Part shown: in pieces, positions 30,961 to 42,179 of the stretch
Position numbering within the stretch: position 1 is the first letter of the stretch
How the letters are laid out: the number at the start of each line of letters is the position of its first letter
Origin: Trichobilharzia szidati
Lineage: Eukaryota > Platyhelminthes > Trematoda > Strigeidida > Schistosomatidae
Reading direction: 5' to 3'
DNA: 64,000 bases
Assembly (NCBI GenBank): GCA_944472155.2
Contig: OX235279.1
Location: forward strand, 150,744,199-150,808,198
Notes under the pieces: model-generated
Seen by the model: only the letters and a program-made list of their open reading frames with translations
Database searches by the model: none
What the model was told of the DNA's origin: nothing
Position numbers and translations under genes: made by a program

Positions 30961-31884
30961 TTTTCATGGGTGTTTTCAATGAATTAAAATAATGCTTCGT
31001 TTCCGCATAAATAAACTTCATACTGTATGAATACTACAATGTGACATAGTCTTTCCTTCTTGAACAAACAGCTATGCTTCTTTCGCTAAACTTATTTGAT
31101 GTATTTTCAATTAAATCTAAGTTTACTGGGATGTCTTTAAACTCCTGTAGACATACTTTCATCTCAGCCTAAACTTTTGCGAGAACTTTGCGGCCTGGTT
31201 GGGCTACCGAAATCTTCATTAATATGTTGCATACAGTTTCGCTTATTCACTTCATTTAAATCTAGTAAAATATGACCTCTAATAGTGTAATGACAGAAGA
31301 CAAGGGGCAAGGCAATAGATTGTTTATTGGGAAAATCAAGAGATATTCATAGATTTTTGTGTGCACTGCTATTATCGTTATTGTTAGCGGAGAAGCAACC
31401 TCTTCTGTTTGGTTGTTTTCTTGCTGAAGGTTTTTCTGTTATCTCTTTGTGGCCATTTCTCAGAAAACCAAGCCATATATCTGCGAATCATATTTCCGCA
31501 CGTTAGCTCCGCTGTGATTGGCTGGTGATTTTCTCAAGGTTAAGCTCTGTAATTGTTTTTTTCTCATGACCTTGATTCGGGACGTGAATTGTTGTCTACA
31601 ATTTTGGCTTGTTCACAGCCAGCTCTCACCACTATAGTATTATTTACTCTGGCGAGTATTTAAACTGTTTACGAACTGCTTATTCGCAATTTTTCACTAA
31701 GCTCGAGAGAAAGTACTATCCCGGATGACAGCTTATCTCAATACATGAGAAAACTGTCCCTGGGTTGTGTTCGTTGTTCAAGAAATGTACTCCTAAATGT
31801 TTTAATAATTGACATTCAACCAAATGTCGTAAATTTTCAGAAGGTGACAAAGAAGAGGTATTCAAGTGGGTTGGTTTACACTTC
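30961..31884. other. Unassigned stretch
   Basis: Slightly more GC-balanced around 31,380-31,740. No domain or promoter family recognised. Confidence 0.35.
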
Positions 31885-32035
31885 AAGTAAGATAGAATTG
31901 TGTCACCTGACCTACTGTCAATTAATCTTTTATTTGAAGATCCTGGACGAAGAGGAGATATCATGCAATAAACACCACTGAAAGTCCTGTATATTATATA
32001 AACATTGTTCAGAATAAAGCTATTGTTATTATTCA
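31885..32035 (+). mobile_element. LINE 3' tail (family T), copy 2
   Basis: TTTTATTTGAAGATCCTGGA, CGAAGAGGAGATATCATGCA, ATAAACACC and the ending TTCAGAATAAAGCTATTG followed by TTATTATTC. The same blocks occur at 42,990-43,100. No coding part. Confidence 0.6.
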
Positions 32036-33644
32036 GATTATAATCTTTAGTTATCGGCAATTTTTAAAGCATAGGCTTAAGCATCCTTTGTCGTTAAGCC
32101 ACTCTACTGTGTACTTTAATGTGAAGATATTCAGTTTTCATCATCTCGTGAAAAGCACGTGAACCGCTTTCCATATAATCGTTGGACAAAACAATTATTT
32201 TATCTCCACTTGTCTATCTACGTATCCACGTTCAAATCTGCTAGTGTGTGTGATTTAAAATGGTTTATCATGTATGCAAAGTATTCACTTATATGGTCTT
32301 CAAAAGTATACATATAGTGTTTACAAATTAATGAATACTTTTCGCATTTCTTGCTTGTTTTAATTTGATCTCTAGATTGGAATATTTGGAAAAGTGTGAT
32401 GACAAGAGATTGAAAACGGGCTAGCAACCTTCTAGTGTTTTTTTTTATTCTTTATCTACAAAATGAGTTGCTGTCTTGCTAAGTTAATTCAACTTCACAT
32501 TGTTTTAGGATAGTATTTTGTATCGCAGATAAACTTAGTGTTTTCTTGAGGTACAAACATCTATGAGATGATGGGCCAGAGAAAAAACGAGAGTTTGTAT
32601 AGTAAACAAAGCGGGTTACAACTCGTATATATATATATATATATTTGAAAATATTCATTCCTTTTGCGTTCCTAGTGGAAGATTGATCTGTTAGCTCTAA
32701 TCTATGAAATTTCAGCGGAGCTTATTTTTCTACTCACTGAGGTTCCGAGGGTCATACTGCACTTCCCCATTTGTTGAGTTTACTACTGACTAGTACATCA
32801 GACGAAGTATACGAGTGCGTCGAGTGGGAGTCGAAACTGGACCATTTACTTAGCTGGTGACCCAATTTATTAGCAAAATACTAACCTTTGTGACATCGGA
32901 GACAATCTTTAAAAAGGAACTTTTCAGAAAATTATATAATACCTATGAAGAACTCTTATCTTTCTGAACGTAGACTAGACATTTTTACAAATTATTTTGT
33001 AATTAATGAAGATCTCTCTCTTTGAGACATCAAATGAAACATACTTCCATACAAACTAGTAAGATTATTTAATTCGATAAAATTATTTTTAGAGGAGATA
33101 ATAATTTTTCCCCTTCGAAATTTTGCTAGTGGAGCGTACTAGCTGAAAAGAGAATAGAAACAAAAATAATACAAGATTAAGAATACACTTGCGTGATATG
33201 GAAGATAGTTTTTTTTCATCTTAAAGGTGTTGTGTACAAGATGTGTGTTGAAATACACTAAAATAATATTTTATTATAAAAGAAGGAGAAAATGATGAAG
33301 TGAGTTTAACAAAACAGCGCAGAGAAGCAGACGAAACTAAGTTCATGGCAGATGTATACGCTTGACAAGATCCTTTTGATGAAACACCTCCGCATTATGC
33401 ATGCTTATTGTGGGTGGTATGATCTATATTGCCAATTTATTATGTACCTGTCACGAACTGGTATGATGTCATCGACAGCTGATGTGAGCCAGTAGTGTTC
33501 TCTAACCGGTTTACGATATGTATGTACATAGTAGACTCAAACTGCTGGATGAGTAATAATCAGATATCAGTGATGAAGACTCATAGATAAATGTTTGTTG
33601 AGTCAGAGCATTACACCACGTAAAGTTAACAGGCAACCAGTCAA
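32036..33644. other. Unassigned stretch with a TA microsatellite
   Basis: A TA run occupies about 32,624-32,644. Otherwise nothing recognised over 1.6 kb. Confidence 0.35.
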
Positions 33645-33870
33645 ATGACTAGTTCACTGGCTGATGTTAATCCCAAGTGTTACATTTTCCTCACGTACCG
33701 AAAGGACTTGGAGAGATCATCAAGAACCAGGGAGCACTGGACAGCTGTTATATTCTATTTCGCGACTGCTGAGCAGTGCACGACGATGACCCTGCCAAGA
33801 ATCGAACCTGTCACATCCACGTTACAGGCCATTTGGACTGGAATTCAGCTAACTCCTGAATTCCATAATC
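33645..33870 (-). mobile_element. SINE-B copy, minus
   Basis: On the minus strand: B-box-like GGTTCGATTCTTGG (33,793-33,806 region), then a hammerhead remnant at 33,731-33,779 in which stem I CACTG/CAGTG and stem III ACAGCTGT are intact while the core (CTCAGCA) and stem II are damaged; then CTCCCTGGTTCTTGATGATC. Confidence 0.65.
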
Positions 33871-34871
33871 CTACTGTCTGAATTTCAATCGCCAGCTCAC
33901 CAGAGGCTACTTGATGAATTTCATGAGGCTGCAGAGGGCAGCTGTGGATATTAGGGTACACCTTGTGAAGGTAAAGTGAATGTTCATTGAAAGCATTGGT
34001 GAAGGTACCGCTACATCACTAATTCACAGAGTTATAATTCAGAAGTCATTGGATTACAACCCAGCTGGCTGAGTTGTCTTTCCATATATATATATATGTT
34101 CTTAGTTCCCTCCATGAAAATGAGTTTGGCTGCATTATAAGTTCTACTAATTGCCGCCCTGAGTCTTCGTTTAGTAATCAGACTTTGGTGATCACACTAG
34201 AACAGTAAAGATATATAAAAATCCTACTTGGGAGCTTATTGTATAGGTTTAGCCCTTTGTTTGACGTCTACGTACTCCAATTACTTCAAGCTTCTGTAGA
34301 GTTTAATGAATTTTAGGGGACAGTTGTTATCCAACAGTATTTTAGTAAACTTTTGTATTTCTTCTTCAGTGGTATCCTCCATACACATATGTTGAATGTA
34401 TCTGAACAAACACTTAAATAACGCCTATTTTAGTTGAGCGGACAGAATTTATGACAGTTTAGATACTATTCCGTCTAGGTGGGCTTCCAGTAAACAGATC
34501 ATCTTATTGACCCACCTGGTCGGTGAGTCATTAGTGCGTCTGAGAATAGCAGGCAATCGTTATTCTCTTTCATGTATATCATATATATGCTGTTTTGTAG
34601 TGTATTTATCCTGTTAAAGATTTCTGTTGCATCTTTCGGTTTGTCATAAATGACTATTATGAAGTTCACTCACCTCTTATAAAAATAAATGTTTCATAAC
34701 TCTGGTGAGTAACTTTACTCATTGACAACATATTTATGGTCTGAACACCCACAAAACTTCTGCAGCGTCTGTTGTTGCTGCTGATTTAGATTTTCAACAA
34801 AAGGCGTGGTTTGAGAATTCACATATTTATCAAACACAATTCGGGTATTCTAAATCTAGTTATTTGTGCAA
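33871..34871. other. Unassigned stretch with short (TA) run
   Basis: A TA run lies at 34,083-34,099. Nothing else recognised. Confidence 0.35.
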
Positions 34872-35100
34872 TTTAATTTTCGTATTTCCCGTTGATTGGT
34901 TGATACTGGACAGGAATAATCGGTTTCAGTTGAAATGTCGTTGGAAACAATGGGTGCTAAGTTCAATCTCAGTGGGAAAAAAACCACTCACTCAATGAGA
35001 GATGAAGGTACATAAAGCCGAAGAGATCCAGATAAGAGGAACTGCGCATCCTGGATTCCACTTCTAGTCATTACTCATCAAATATCAATTCTGAATGTAA
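34872..35100 (+). mobile_element. SINE-A (Sm-alpha-like) copy
   Basis: Begins with CGTATTTCCCGTTGATTGGT, related to the 68-bp arm at 52.49 kb, then a worn tRNA-like head with B-box-like GTTCAATCTCAGTGGG, CCACTCACTCAATGAGAGAT, and a hammerhead remnant at 35,026-35,056. In the remnant stem I ATCCAG/CTGGAT is intact but most of core and stem II are deleted. The end is ATTCCACTTCTAGTCATTAC. Confidence 0.65.
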
Positions 35101-35210
35101 CTTCAAATTTTCGATTGCTCTAATCTCATCACATTCATGTTTTTGGTGTGCTATCTCAACAGGTTCGATCACGAGCTGATATCAGTTAGAGAACCATTAG
35201 AAAACCTAGG

Positions 35211-35256
35211 AGTACTACATATCTGTTTCGTCCTAGTTCAGGACTCTTCGGCAGTA
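35211..35256 (-). ncRNA. Near-complete hammerhead ribozyme of SINE-B
   Basis: Minus strand: stem I TACTG with partner side TAGTA; core CCGAAGA (one change, T to C, from CTGAAGA); stem II GTCC/GGAC around TGAACTA, all four pairs intact; GAAA intact; stem III ACAG followed by ATAT, weakened. Of the SINE-B copies this has the best core plus stem II. Confidence 0.65.
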
Positions 35257-35368
35257 TGCACCCACTGGGTTTCGAATTTGTGACCTCCCGGTTACAAGAC
35301 AAGCTCTTAGACTATTCAGCCAGTGAGACCCGATCCAATGGCCTGTGAATTCCAACTTGTGTCAATTA

Positions 35369-35369
35369 G

Positions 35370-35415
<46 letters not shown>
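35369..35415. repeat. (TA)n microsatellite inside SINE-B
   Basis: About 46 bases of uninterrupted TA, the longest simple repeat in the window. Confidence 0.95.
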
Positions 35416-35417
<2 letters not shown>

Positions 35418-35615
35418 CAACCACCAGCCAGTGTCATAGGCTCGTAACTGTTCTCTTACCTGACTTGGAGGTCTTCAATGGTCACGAATTGTCACTAGAC
35501 CTCTAGGTAACTAGTTGCTAGTGAGCCTCAGATTAATTATCAATTGTTGGTGTGCATGGATATCAGCTCGTGATCAAACCTATAACCAATCAAATTCCTG
35601 TGAACCAACGCCTAG

Positions 35616-36361
35616 GAAAATCCTAACGTGTTTTCGATATCATCGTTCAAGTTAAGTTGATAGGTGAGTATCCAACTGCAGACAGCATGTGGATTAATAA
35701 ATACCTTTAGTGGTGTTGATATTTCCACCAGAGTCTTTCTGCAGGTTGTTTACAATTTTCTACATATATGATACGGGCAACGGTAAAGACTAGATACCAT
35801 AGGCGAACGACCTTGGACCAACCAATCATATTCTTTAAAGTGAAATGTGGCATTTCAGTAAATACATAAATACATACATACACATAGTGTATATGCTTCT
35901 AATATGCCACAAAAACAGGTCCCATTCTTTACTGGAAATGATTGAAGATATGTACCATTCTAATCCTGTATTCTGATATACGCAAAACCTTTCAGCACAG
36001 TTTGTTCGAGTACCAGGGTTAGGATCCATTAATCCTTATGAATGATCGACTTTATAATGAATATATCCTGACGATGATAGCCACAAGGCTCAATATTTCA
36101 AATGGACGCTGTTCATAAGCTTCGTTGCAAGTTTCACCCTAACTTTCACCGTAACCCTAACCCAAACTTTGACCTCTCCCCAACCCTAACCTGGCTATAC
36201 CCTAAAGAAAACACCACTTTAATTCTAGCCCTTACAGAGGCGCAGTCATTTGGCTGTGTTGCGTATTCTTTACTCCTGCCATAATACGATCAGTCAAACA
36301 CATTTCACACATATAAACTAATAATCCTATTGGATTTGTCTGGTTTAGCTTACAACAATAG
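35616..36361. other. Unassigned stretch with CCCTAA-like patch
   Basis: At 36,135-36,200 there are several irregular CCCTAAC units (GTAACCCTAACCCAAAC, CCAACCCTAACC), resembling degenerate telomere-type repeats. The rest is not recognised. Confidence 0.4.
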
Positions 36362-36600
36362 CTATTTTTTCTTTCCTTCACGTTCCCCAGTGGAACATAG
36401 GGTTTCAAGCTCTCAGCCTGAAGTTTCTGTAGCCGTGTTTATTTTTACAGGATGGGGTTGCTAGCCTCATGCCTAACCTTTCCTCTTCACCAGCATTATT
36501 TCTGGCTTAGCGAGGTAAAGGAGTGCTTCGGCCGGTGATCGAACCCCGGACCATGTGCATGGTCGGCGAGCGTCCTAACCGCTATGCTACCGACGCACAA
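36362..36600 (-). mobile_element. SINE-C copy, full length, minus
   Basis: The most complete family C copy on the minus strand. Head: GTGCGTCGGTAGCATAGCGG, B box GGTTCGATCACC, acceptor complement near 36,520. Body: TCCTTTACCTCGCTAAGCCA, GAGGCTAGCAACCCCATCCT. 3' end: AACCCTATGTTCCACTGGGG. The 3' end is of the RTE type. Confidence 0.85.
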
Positions 36601-37194
36601 TAGTTATTGTTTTGTGCTTATAAAAGGTTAAATGCACAAAAAAAAGATGTTAACTTGTCTACTTGAATGCAGTTGCCTACAAAATGAATTTCCCAGGAAT
36701 TTATCGTCGCCAACTAAAATAAACTGCATACTTCTTGTAGGTGTTATCGAATGTGTTTTTAAAAATCTTCTGTTCAGAACGAATGAGTTGAGTAAGACTA
36801 CCTATTTTCTTACCTTATATGCTTTAAAAAATAATAAAAAATTAAAATCTAAGGGAAACTCTTTACTTCACTATACAAGCAGTTGCTAATCTCTTGTGGC
36901 ATGAATGTCAATCTAGCTTAAAGTAGATTTTATACTTATCCATATTGAGTTGCACGTCAGCTGAGGATAACAAAAAAACTACATGGTTGCAATGTAGAAA
37001 ATGTCTGTCATGTCTATTCGTATAGTTAGAAAGAATAGAGAAGCGTTTTAGAGTATACAAGGTCTATTCTGTGCTAACCGATATCATGGCTGTAGTATTA
37101 AATGCTTAAAACATTTTTTGTAATATGGTTGAAATTTGCCCACCTACTTAAGCCAGATGACGTAATTAGGTCTGAGTTGCCATAGTGATTTTAT
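36601..37194. other. Unassigned AT-rich stretch
   Basis: Nothing recognised; the open frame at 36,632-36,889 has no domain. Confidence 0.35.
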
Positions 37195-37850
37195 GTTACA
37201 ATAATCACAAGAATAGCTGTATTCTAAACAGTACTTTCGATACATATATGGAATTTTCCGCATGTATACATTAGGTAATACAGGCGTGATAATTAAAACA
37301 CTGCATTTACATTGATAATACTGTTAAATAAGAATATGAGTATATATAATTAAAATTTAAGCGGAAATACTAGCAACAAAGTAATGAAAGAAAAGATAAA
37401 AACTGTCGTCTACTTAGTATTTCTCAGTAAGTTAGTAGTGTCATGCCTTACACTTTTCTCATCACATAAAATGAGTGCCAAATGAGGTATTGTAGAGTAT
37501 TTATACTTAGTCGTCCGAGCATAAAGTCTTCTATAGTTGCTTCTAGTTTTACATGATAGGACGTTAGCGGGGAGGATTGTGTATAGAGAGTATGCTAAGG
37601 GCCTCACACGATAATATTCGCTGATTTTTTTGTATGAGTCAGTGTGTCTACTGTCTACGACAGTATTAAAAAGTTGGTTTACCAACACCCCACTCATCCT
37701 ACTGACAGCTTCTAGTGTCCTCCGTAGTGTGATATAGTATTTCTTAAGTAGCCGAGGAAAGAATAAGGTGTAGGGAGCAGTGAAGAATACAAGAATTAAC
37801 CTTTGGTAAGAAGCTATGAACCTGAAGCATTTAATTAGTTGCATGAATCA
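37195..37850 (-). mobile_element. CR1-like retrotransposon 3' part (C2)
   Basis: Minus-strand C-terminal end of a CR1-like pol plus the 3' untranslated region. The 3' end at the left reads GGAAAATTCCATATATGTAT and TTAGAATACAGCTATTCTTG, a worn form of the GGAATAAAGCTATT ending. It is 5'-truncated. The same region, more eroded, is in C1 (6.9-7.7 kb) and C3 (62.4-63.0 kb). Confidence 0.75.
37410..37844 (-). pseudogene. CR1-like RT C-terminal domain, open frame
   Basis: A 144-residue uninterrupted frame. It contains LFFPRLLKKYYITLRRTLEA, VSRMSGVLVNQLFNTVVDSR and, near the end, SNYRRLYARTTKYKYSTIPH followed by LALIL. This order is the C-terminal domain of CR1-like and jockey-like LINE polymerases after the RT. 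The catalytic domain is missing upstream. It has kept its frame while C1 and C3 have not. Assignment is from pattern memory and not from a search. Confidence 0.7.
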
Positions 37851-38054
37851 AATAGACAAATCTATGATTTAGAAGAAATATTGAATGTTGAGCTATGCAA
37901 TTTACGCACTTTGAGAAGTAGATTTGAATCTCGTAAAGAACAAGAGCTTCACTGAAGTTCTATATAAGCATTTTGTAAGAACATGCACAAGTAGGAAATA
38001 TAGGTACAGGCCTTCTATAAGTTGTAGCTCATGGCATGATTTCCTTTTCCTTTT

Positions 38055-38390
38055 ACAGTTAGTCTAAGCCACGAAGGAAGGTGTAGACTTCCCGGTTGGG
38101 GTCCTCGGGACAGTAAAAACCAATGGTTGGAAACAATTGGTGACATGGCTCAAAATCGTTCTCAGTGGAGCAGTTGCATCCACTCCTTGTGACTTATGAT
38201 TTCCAATTAAACTGTTTTGTTCTTCGTTATTACTATTCCTTTATCTCACATCTCTGTTACTGTCATTATTATGCATTTCTCCTACTCCCTTCTCTTGCTT
38301 TGTGTGCTACATGGAGTGTGGCGAATTGAACTGCTGCACATATATGCAAAGTTCTATGTCGTAAGCAGACAGACAGACCGAAATTTATCG
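38055..38390 (+). mobile_element. Non-LTR retrotransposon 3' end (family Q), plus copy
   Basis: Plus-strand partner of 2,770-3,155: GGTTGGGGTCCTCGGGACAG, TGACATGGCTCAAAATCGTT and GACTTATGATTTCCAATTAA are almost identical to the complement of that copy, as is the CAGACAGAC-type end at 38,370-38,385. The coding end is frameshifted here. Confidence 0.75.
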
Positions 38391-38929
38391 GCTTCTCAGC
38401 ACGTTATTGTTGTATGTTTCTTTCGAAAACTACTAAGACTGAGTTCAGAGATGTGACAATGAATCTACAGGACAAACAGTTATCGGAAATCTCGTCAGCA
38501 TCTGCACTCACGTTCCAACTGACATAATATTTGGAATAAATTCAAAGTTAAAAGAAATTTACAAAATTGGATGAATCTCAATTCCTTTAAATTTGAAAAG
38601 CCTCGAAAAGTATATAGAAGAACCAGATCTATTCATAAAAGAGACAGTTGCTTTACCCTGTGTTAACATTCAAATAATCTTTAATTAGTTTTTTTTTGGT
38701 CTTTCATTTCACGTTGTGCTTTGACTTTTTTCGGCCATAAAACATCATCTTTATCCAGACTGTCTCTTTTACTTGAATAGTAGTCTATTTTACAAATTCA
38801 TCGACGTATTACGAAGCTCCATTTTCTAACCTATAGGCTTTGAACCTTTGCGTTGCTTTCTAAATATTCTTTACTCTTCATTACACTGATGATTTGGTTT
38901 TACAAAGGCTTATTTATTTTTTTAATTTT
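38391..38929. other. Unassigned stretch
   Basis: Nothing recognised. Confidence 0.35.
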
Positions 38930-39055
38930 AATCTCTGTGTTCCAGGTGGGACGTGTGGCTTTGGGCTTGAGCTTTGGAGTTTCAGTGGATCCGAAGTGTG
39001 GGCCGGATTATGTGCGTGTTTGGCGAGCATCCTATCACTAAACCACTGACGCCCA
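38930..39055 (-). mobile_element. SINE-C fragment, minus
   Basis: The minus-strand head GGGCGTCAGTGGTTTAGTGA, ATGCTCGCCAAACACGC is close to tRNA-Gly. It is joined directly to a short RTE-like end (CTCAAGCCCAAAGCC); the middle of the body is deleted. Confidence 0.65.
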
Positions 39056-39639
39056 AAAGGGGATTATTATCTAGACGACGTAATTTCATACCTGCTACTG
39101 TCTCCAGTTATATCATACTGTTAAATAAGTAACCTTCAAGATCAGCAATGTGTAGGAATGAAGTTTGACAGTTGTAGTGTCTATTAAACAGCTAAACACA
39201 TACTGTCAAGTAGATATCTTGTTCTTACTTGAAGAATCACATCTAAGTTTAATAATTCCTGCATTCTCAGTAAAGAGGAGACAAAATGTCCCTCTGCATT
39301 TCACCTCCTGGTGAAATATGGATTTTGTTTTTCAGAGACAAAGTGTATTCATTCACAAAAGAAGTTATCGATTTGTGCGGATATTACTGATTTTAAGTTC
39401 ACTTTCATTGCTGACCGATATTCATTAGAGGACATTGAAAAGCAGGCATAGCCGGACACATATTTCGTTCCATCTTTGGACTCCTTGGCAAATGGAACGG
39501 AATAGTGAACTGCTTACCTAGTTGTTTAGAGATTTTGAATACGACCTATGGTGAATTAATGCATGCATACATCTGAAGAGTTCCGAACTGGGACTCTTTC
39601 AACTGTTCCACAATGAATATTGATTTCATTTGAAAATTC
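39056..39639. other. Unassigned stretch
   Basis: Nothing recognised. Confidence 0.35.
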
Positions 39640-39892
39640 CCATTCAGTCATAGAAAAGAAAAGGCGTTCAGCAAAGAGTTACTCTTTTCGGCGATATCAT
39701 TCTCAAGCTGTACAAACCGCAAATTTATAGTGATTTTTCTTGGCAACAAAAGGAATATTTCCAAAGATGTGTTAATGCAATTGTTAATTTTTGACAACAA
39801 ATTACTTAGTTTAGAAGGCGTTAATCGGTTAGAAACTAAAATAAAGTTACAAAAGTAGGTTGGGTGACGTAATCTAATTGTTAAGGTTCAAT

Positions 39893-39983
39893 GAAAAATG
39901 AATCAGAGTCAAGTTAATAAGCTGAGTAGAATTCACTTGAAAATGAATGAGAGTTAAATTAATAAGCTGAGTAGAATTCACTT
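39893..39983. repeat. Tandem duplication of about 45 bp
   Basis: Two adjacent units share TTAATAAGCTGAGTAGAATT CACTT and differ by a few bases in the first half. They lie in the PLE terminal region. Confidence 0.85.
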
Positions 39984-40129
39984 AAAAAAAAACGAAAATG
40001 GAGTTAGCAACAGTCGTCATGAGGGTAGAGATTCAATAGAGGGTGGGGGTAGAAAATAATGCAATTAAGAAACAGATAAACAAAGAAGAAAGAGGTAAGA
40101 CAAAATTACGTATTTGGTGTTGAGATAGA

Positions 40130-40693
40130 TCAGGACCATTGTAGATTTAGTGACTGAACAAACTTCTTTTGTATGCAGAGTTCAGGATTCAATATGTGAA
40201 TCTCCATTGCTTCTGCAGTTTGAAGAAGTTTAATTCGTACTCTTTTGGCAAGATTCCCACGTATTGTGTAGATAACTGAGAAGTTGTTTTGTGGGTTTGC
40301 TTGGTGTCCGGATTCGATCAAGTGTTCTAGGATAGAGCTGTGGCGGGGGGATCTTCTTTCTCCTTTATAAAACCATGAATGTAAGTGTTCGCTGATTCGT
40401 TTGGATAGCAAACGCTGGGTACGGCCGACATACCTAGCTCCACATGAGCAGGTGAATTGGTAGATGCACATTGATGAAGCCCCCAGTGGAAGCTTATCCT
40501 TCACGTTCGTGCGAATCATTGGTTTCGTAGAGAAAGTTAGTCTGAGTTCAGCTGCGAAGAAGGTTTTCTTCAGTGAACGGCACAGGCGGTTTCTCAGTAT
40601 TTCTGCTGAAGAATCTCCGTTGAATTGTAGATTCAAATAGAGAAGTTTCTTGGGAGCAGTAAGCATGGACGGTTTTTGTGTTTTGGGCTTCAT
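40130..40693 (-). pseudogene. PLE GIY-YIG endonuclease, uninterrupted frame
   Basis: The best PLE endonuclease in the window, 187 residues from the first Met, with the same frame open further upstream. It carries the linker block KKLLYLNLQFNGDSSAEILR NRL, then SSMCIYQFTCSCGARYVGRT with the I-Y and Y-V-G motifs, the two cysteines, and the Arg that follows; then RISEHLHSWFYKGE with the R-x-x-E-H element, SSILEHLIESGHQ, and the Glu block TAEAMEIHILNPELCIQKKF. All expected catalytic positions are present. No RT is attached, so this is a truncated copy whose endonuclease has survived. It would nick DNA next to the RT in a complete PLE. Confidence 0.9.
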
Positions 40694-40969
40694 GGCTTTT
40701 GTGATGAAACGTTCCGGGTAACCGTTTTCAAGGAGGATTCTTTTCAGGGTCTTGCAGCCGAATGTAACTTTAAAGCCATTACAATTATGTATCTAAAGTG
40801 TTTTAAAAGCTTGTCACATTGCTGTTAAAATATCACCTTAAACCTACAGATTGTACATTTAGTGAACGCATTCTTAAATAGCTGCACCTTCTCTTACGTG
40901 AACACTATATACGGTTTCAGTTATGATTTAACTGTAGTCTACCATTTCCTACAAAGTATTTTATTCAAT

Positions 40970-41395
40970 AACAAACTGTCCTCTGTTGAACTTCTCGGTT
41001 AAGAAGACTATATATGCTGTTAAGACCCGAATAAATGAGATCGAGAAGCCGATATATCCATCTAAACCACTAGAACATACGAAAAAAATGATGTTACATC
41101 CCACTGTATTTACCAGTTTGAATGTACACGTGGACACAACTACATAGAGAGGACTCATCGATCGTTGCAAGTGAGGGCTTCAGGAGCAAATGGAAACTGG
41201 TGAATTTAGTAATGGCGAAAACAGACGTCCTAGGTCTTCTGTTGCTAAAGTTATCATGGAAACAGAACATAAAAATGATGTTTATACGTCTTTTAAACCT
41301 ATCTATTAAATATGTTTGAGATGTGTCCTAAAGTTTATGGAAACGCGTTCAAAATGCAATTCGTCACCACACTAAGCCTTCCTTGGTAAACTGTG
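40970..41395 (+). mobile_element. PLE endonuclease fragment, plus (57-kb subfamily)
   Basis: Plus-strand counterpart of 57,180-57,630. Broken frames read YPSKPLEHTKK (compare YPSKPLEHAKN), then FECTRGHNYIERTHRSLQVR when frameshifts are followed, then EHKNDVYTSFKPIY (compare HTIDVYTSFKPIYK). The end (CGTTCAAAATGCAATTCGTC, ACCACACTAAGCCTTCC) is the same as at 57.18-57.25 kb. Several frameshifts; RT missing. Confidence 0.8.
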
Positions 41396-42179
41396 TTTTG
41401 ATAGCAGGACAGATGTACTATCACCTCTCTTCTCTGATTCATTTGTCCTCATTGTTATTTTGACCCTCATTATAGGCTTTTTAACTTGACCTTTTCCTAT
41501 TCTATGACTCGTTAACGCTTTATTAATTTCATATACATTCCTATGACAAGTCTGTGTGTGATCATATTGCTCAAAATGTGTTGCACAGATACACATTACA
41601 CGACTCAGATAAATTATTTCTTCTAATTGTTTTGTTGAAATACCTCGTTGTCCCTACACAGTAAACACATATTCCATTAGAAGATAAGTGAATACACTAC
41701 CGTAAATTTAATAAGCACACTTTTTATTTAACATCATACAAGTATATTTGAAATTAACTAAGTGGAGCACGCCTTCAGGCCCTTTATTCACTTTTATTTT
41801 GAACAGTTTTAGATTTCGCCCAGAAAAACAATTTAACTGTTCTACTATCTTATCACATCTAATACTTTGAACATCTGCCAGTTTTCAGATTAATTAAATT
41901 ATTATTTTTTCCTTGTAGAATCAAAGCTAATTAGTCACATATCTAACATAACTCAGAATTTGTGTTCCGTAATTAATGTATGAATTTCATCCGGGAGAAA
42001 TGTTTTCTTTTCAGGGGATGATTTTGTTAGAGCAACTTTAATATTTTTGCTGTCTAGACGTTTGATAGTTGAAAATAATAACAGTTAAAAAAAGATGAGT
42101 GAACTCATACCAAAACACTGGATGTTGTGAGAACGTGATTATTTACTCCAAATGACAACCCGTATGATGCTAACTAACG
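41396..42179. other. Unassigned AT-rich stretch
   Basis: Nothing recognised. Confidence 0.35.

Larger units (their letters stand above)
35155..35615 (-). mobile_element. SINE-B copy, minus, interrupted by a TA microsatellite
   Basis: Minus-strand SINE-B. Its 3' end is at 35,160-35,200, the hammerhead at 35,211-35,256 and a B-box-like AATTCGAAACCC at about 35,267-35,280, then the A-box region (GGCTGAATAGTCTAAGAGC). The block 5' of the head continues on the far side of a TA tract (35,369-35,415): GGCTAGTGGTT-like sequence, then TTCGTGACCATTG. Other copies have only CTATATCG at this point, so the tract grew inside the SINE. A plus-strand SINE-B 3' fragment (CAGCTCGTGATCAAACCTAT) follows at 35,556-35,615. 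Confidence 0.75.
39640..40775 (-). mobile_element. PLE linker, GIY-YIG endonuclease and terminal repeat
   Basis: Minus-strand PLE, 5'-truncated at about 40,775 inside the linker (LKRILLENGYPERFI). After the endonuclease frame (ends 40,130) about 450 bp of terminal sequence follow, with a 45-bp tandem duplication at 39,893-39,983 and, at 39,655-39,725, the PLE terminal motif GTACAGCTTGAGAATGATAT then CGCCGAAAAGAGTAACTCTT. In that motif AAGAG/CTCTT could form stem III and CAGC/GCTG stem I of a hammerhead-like fold, but the core is not canonical. Confidence 0.85.
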
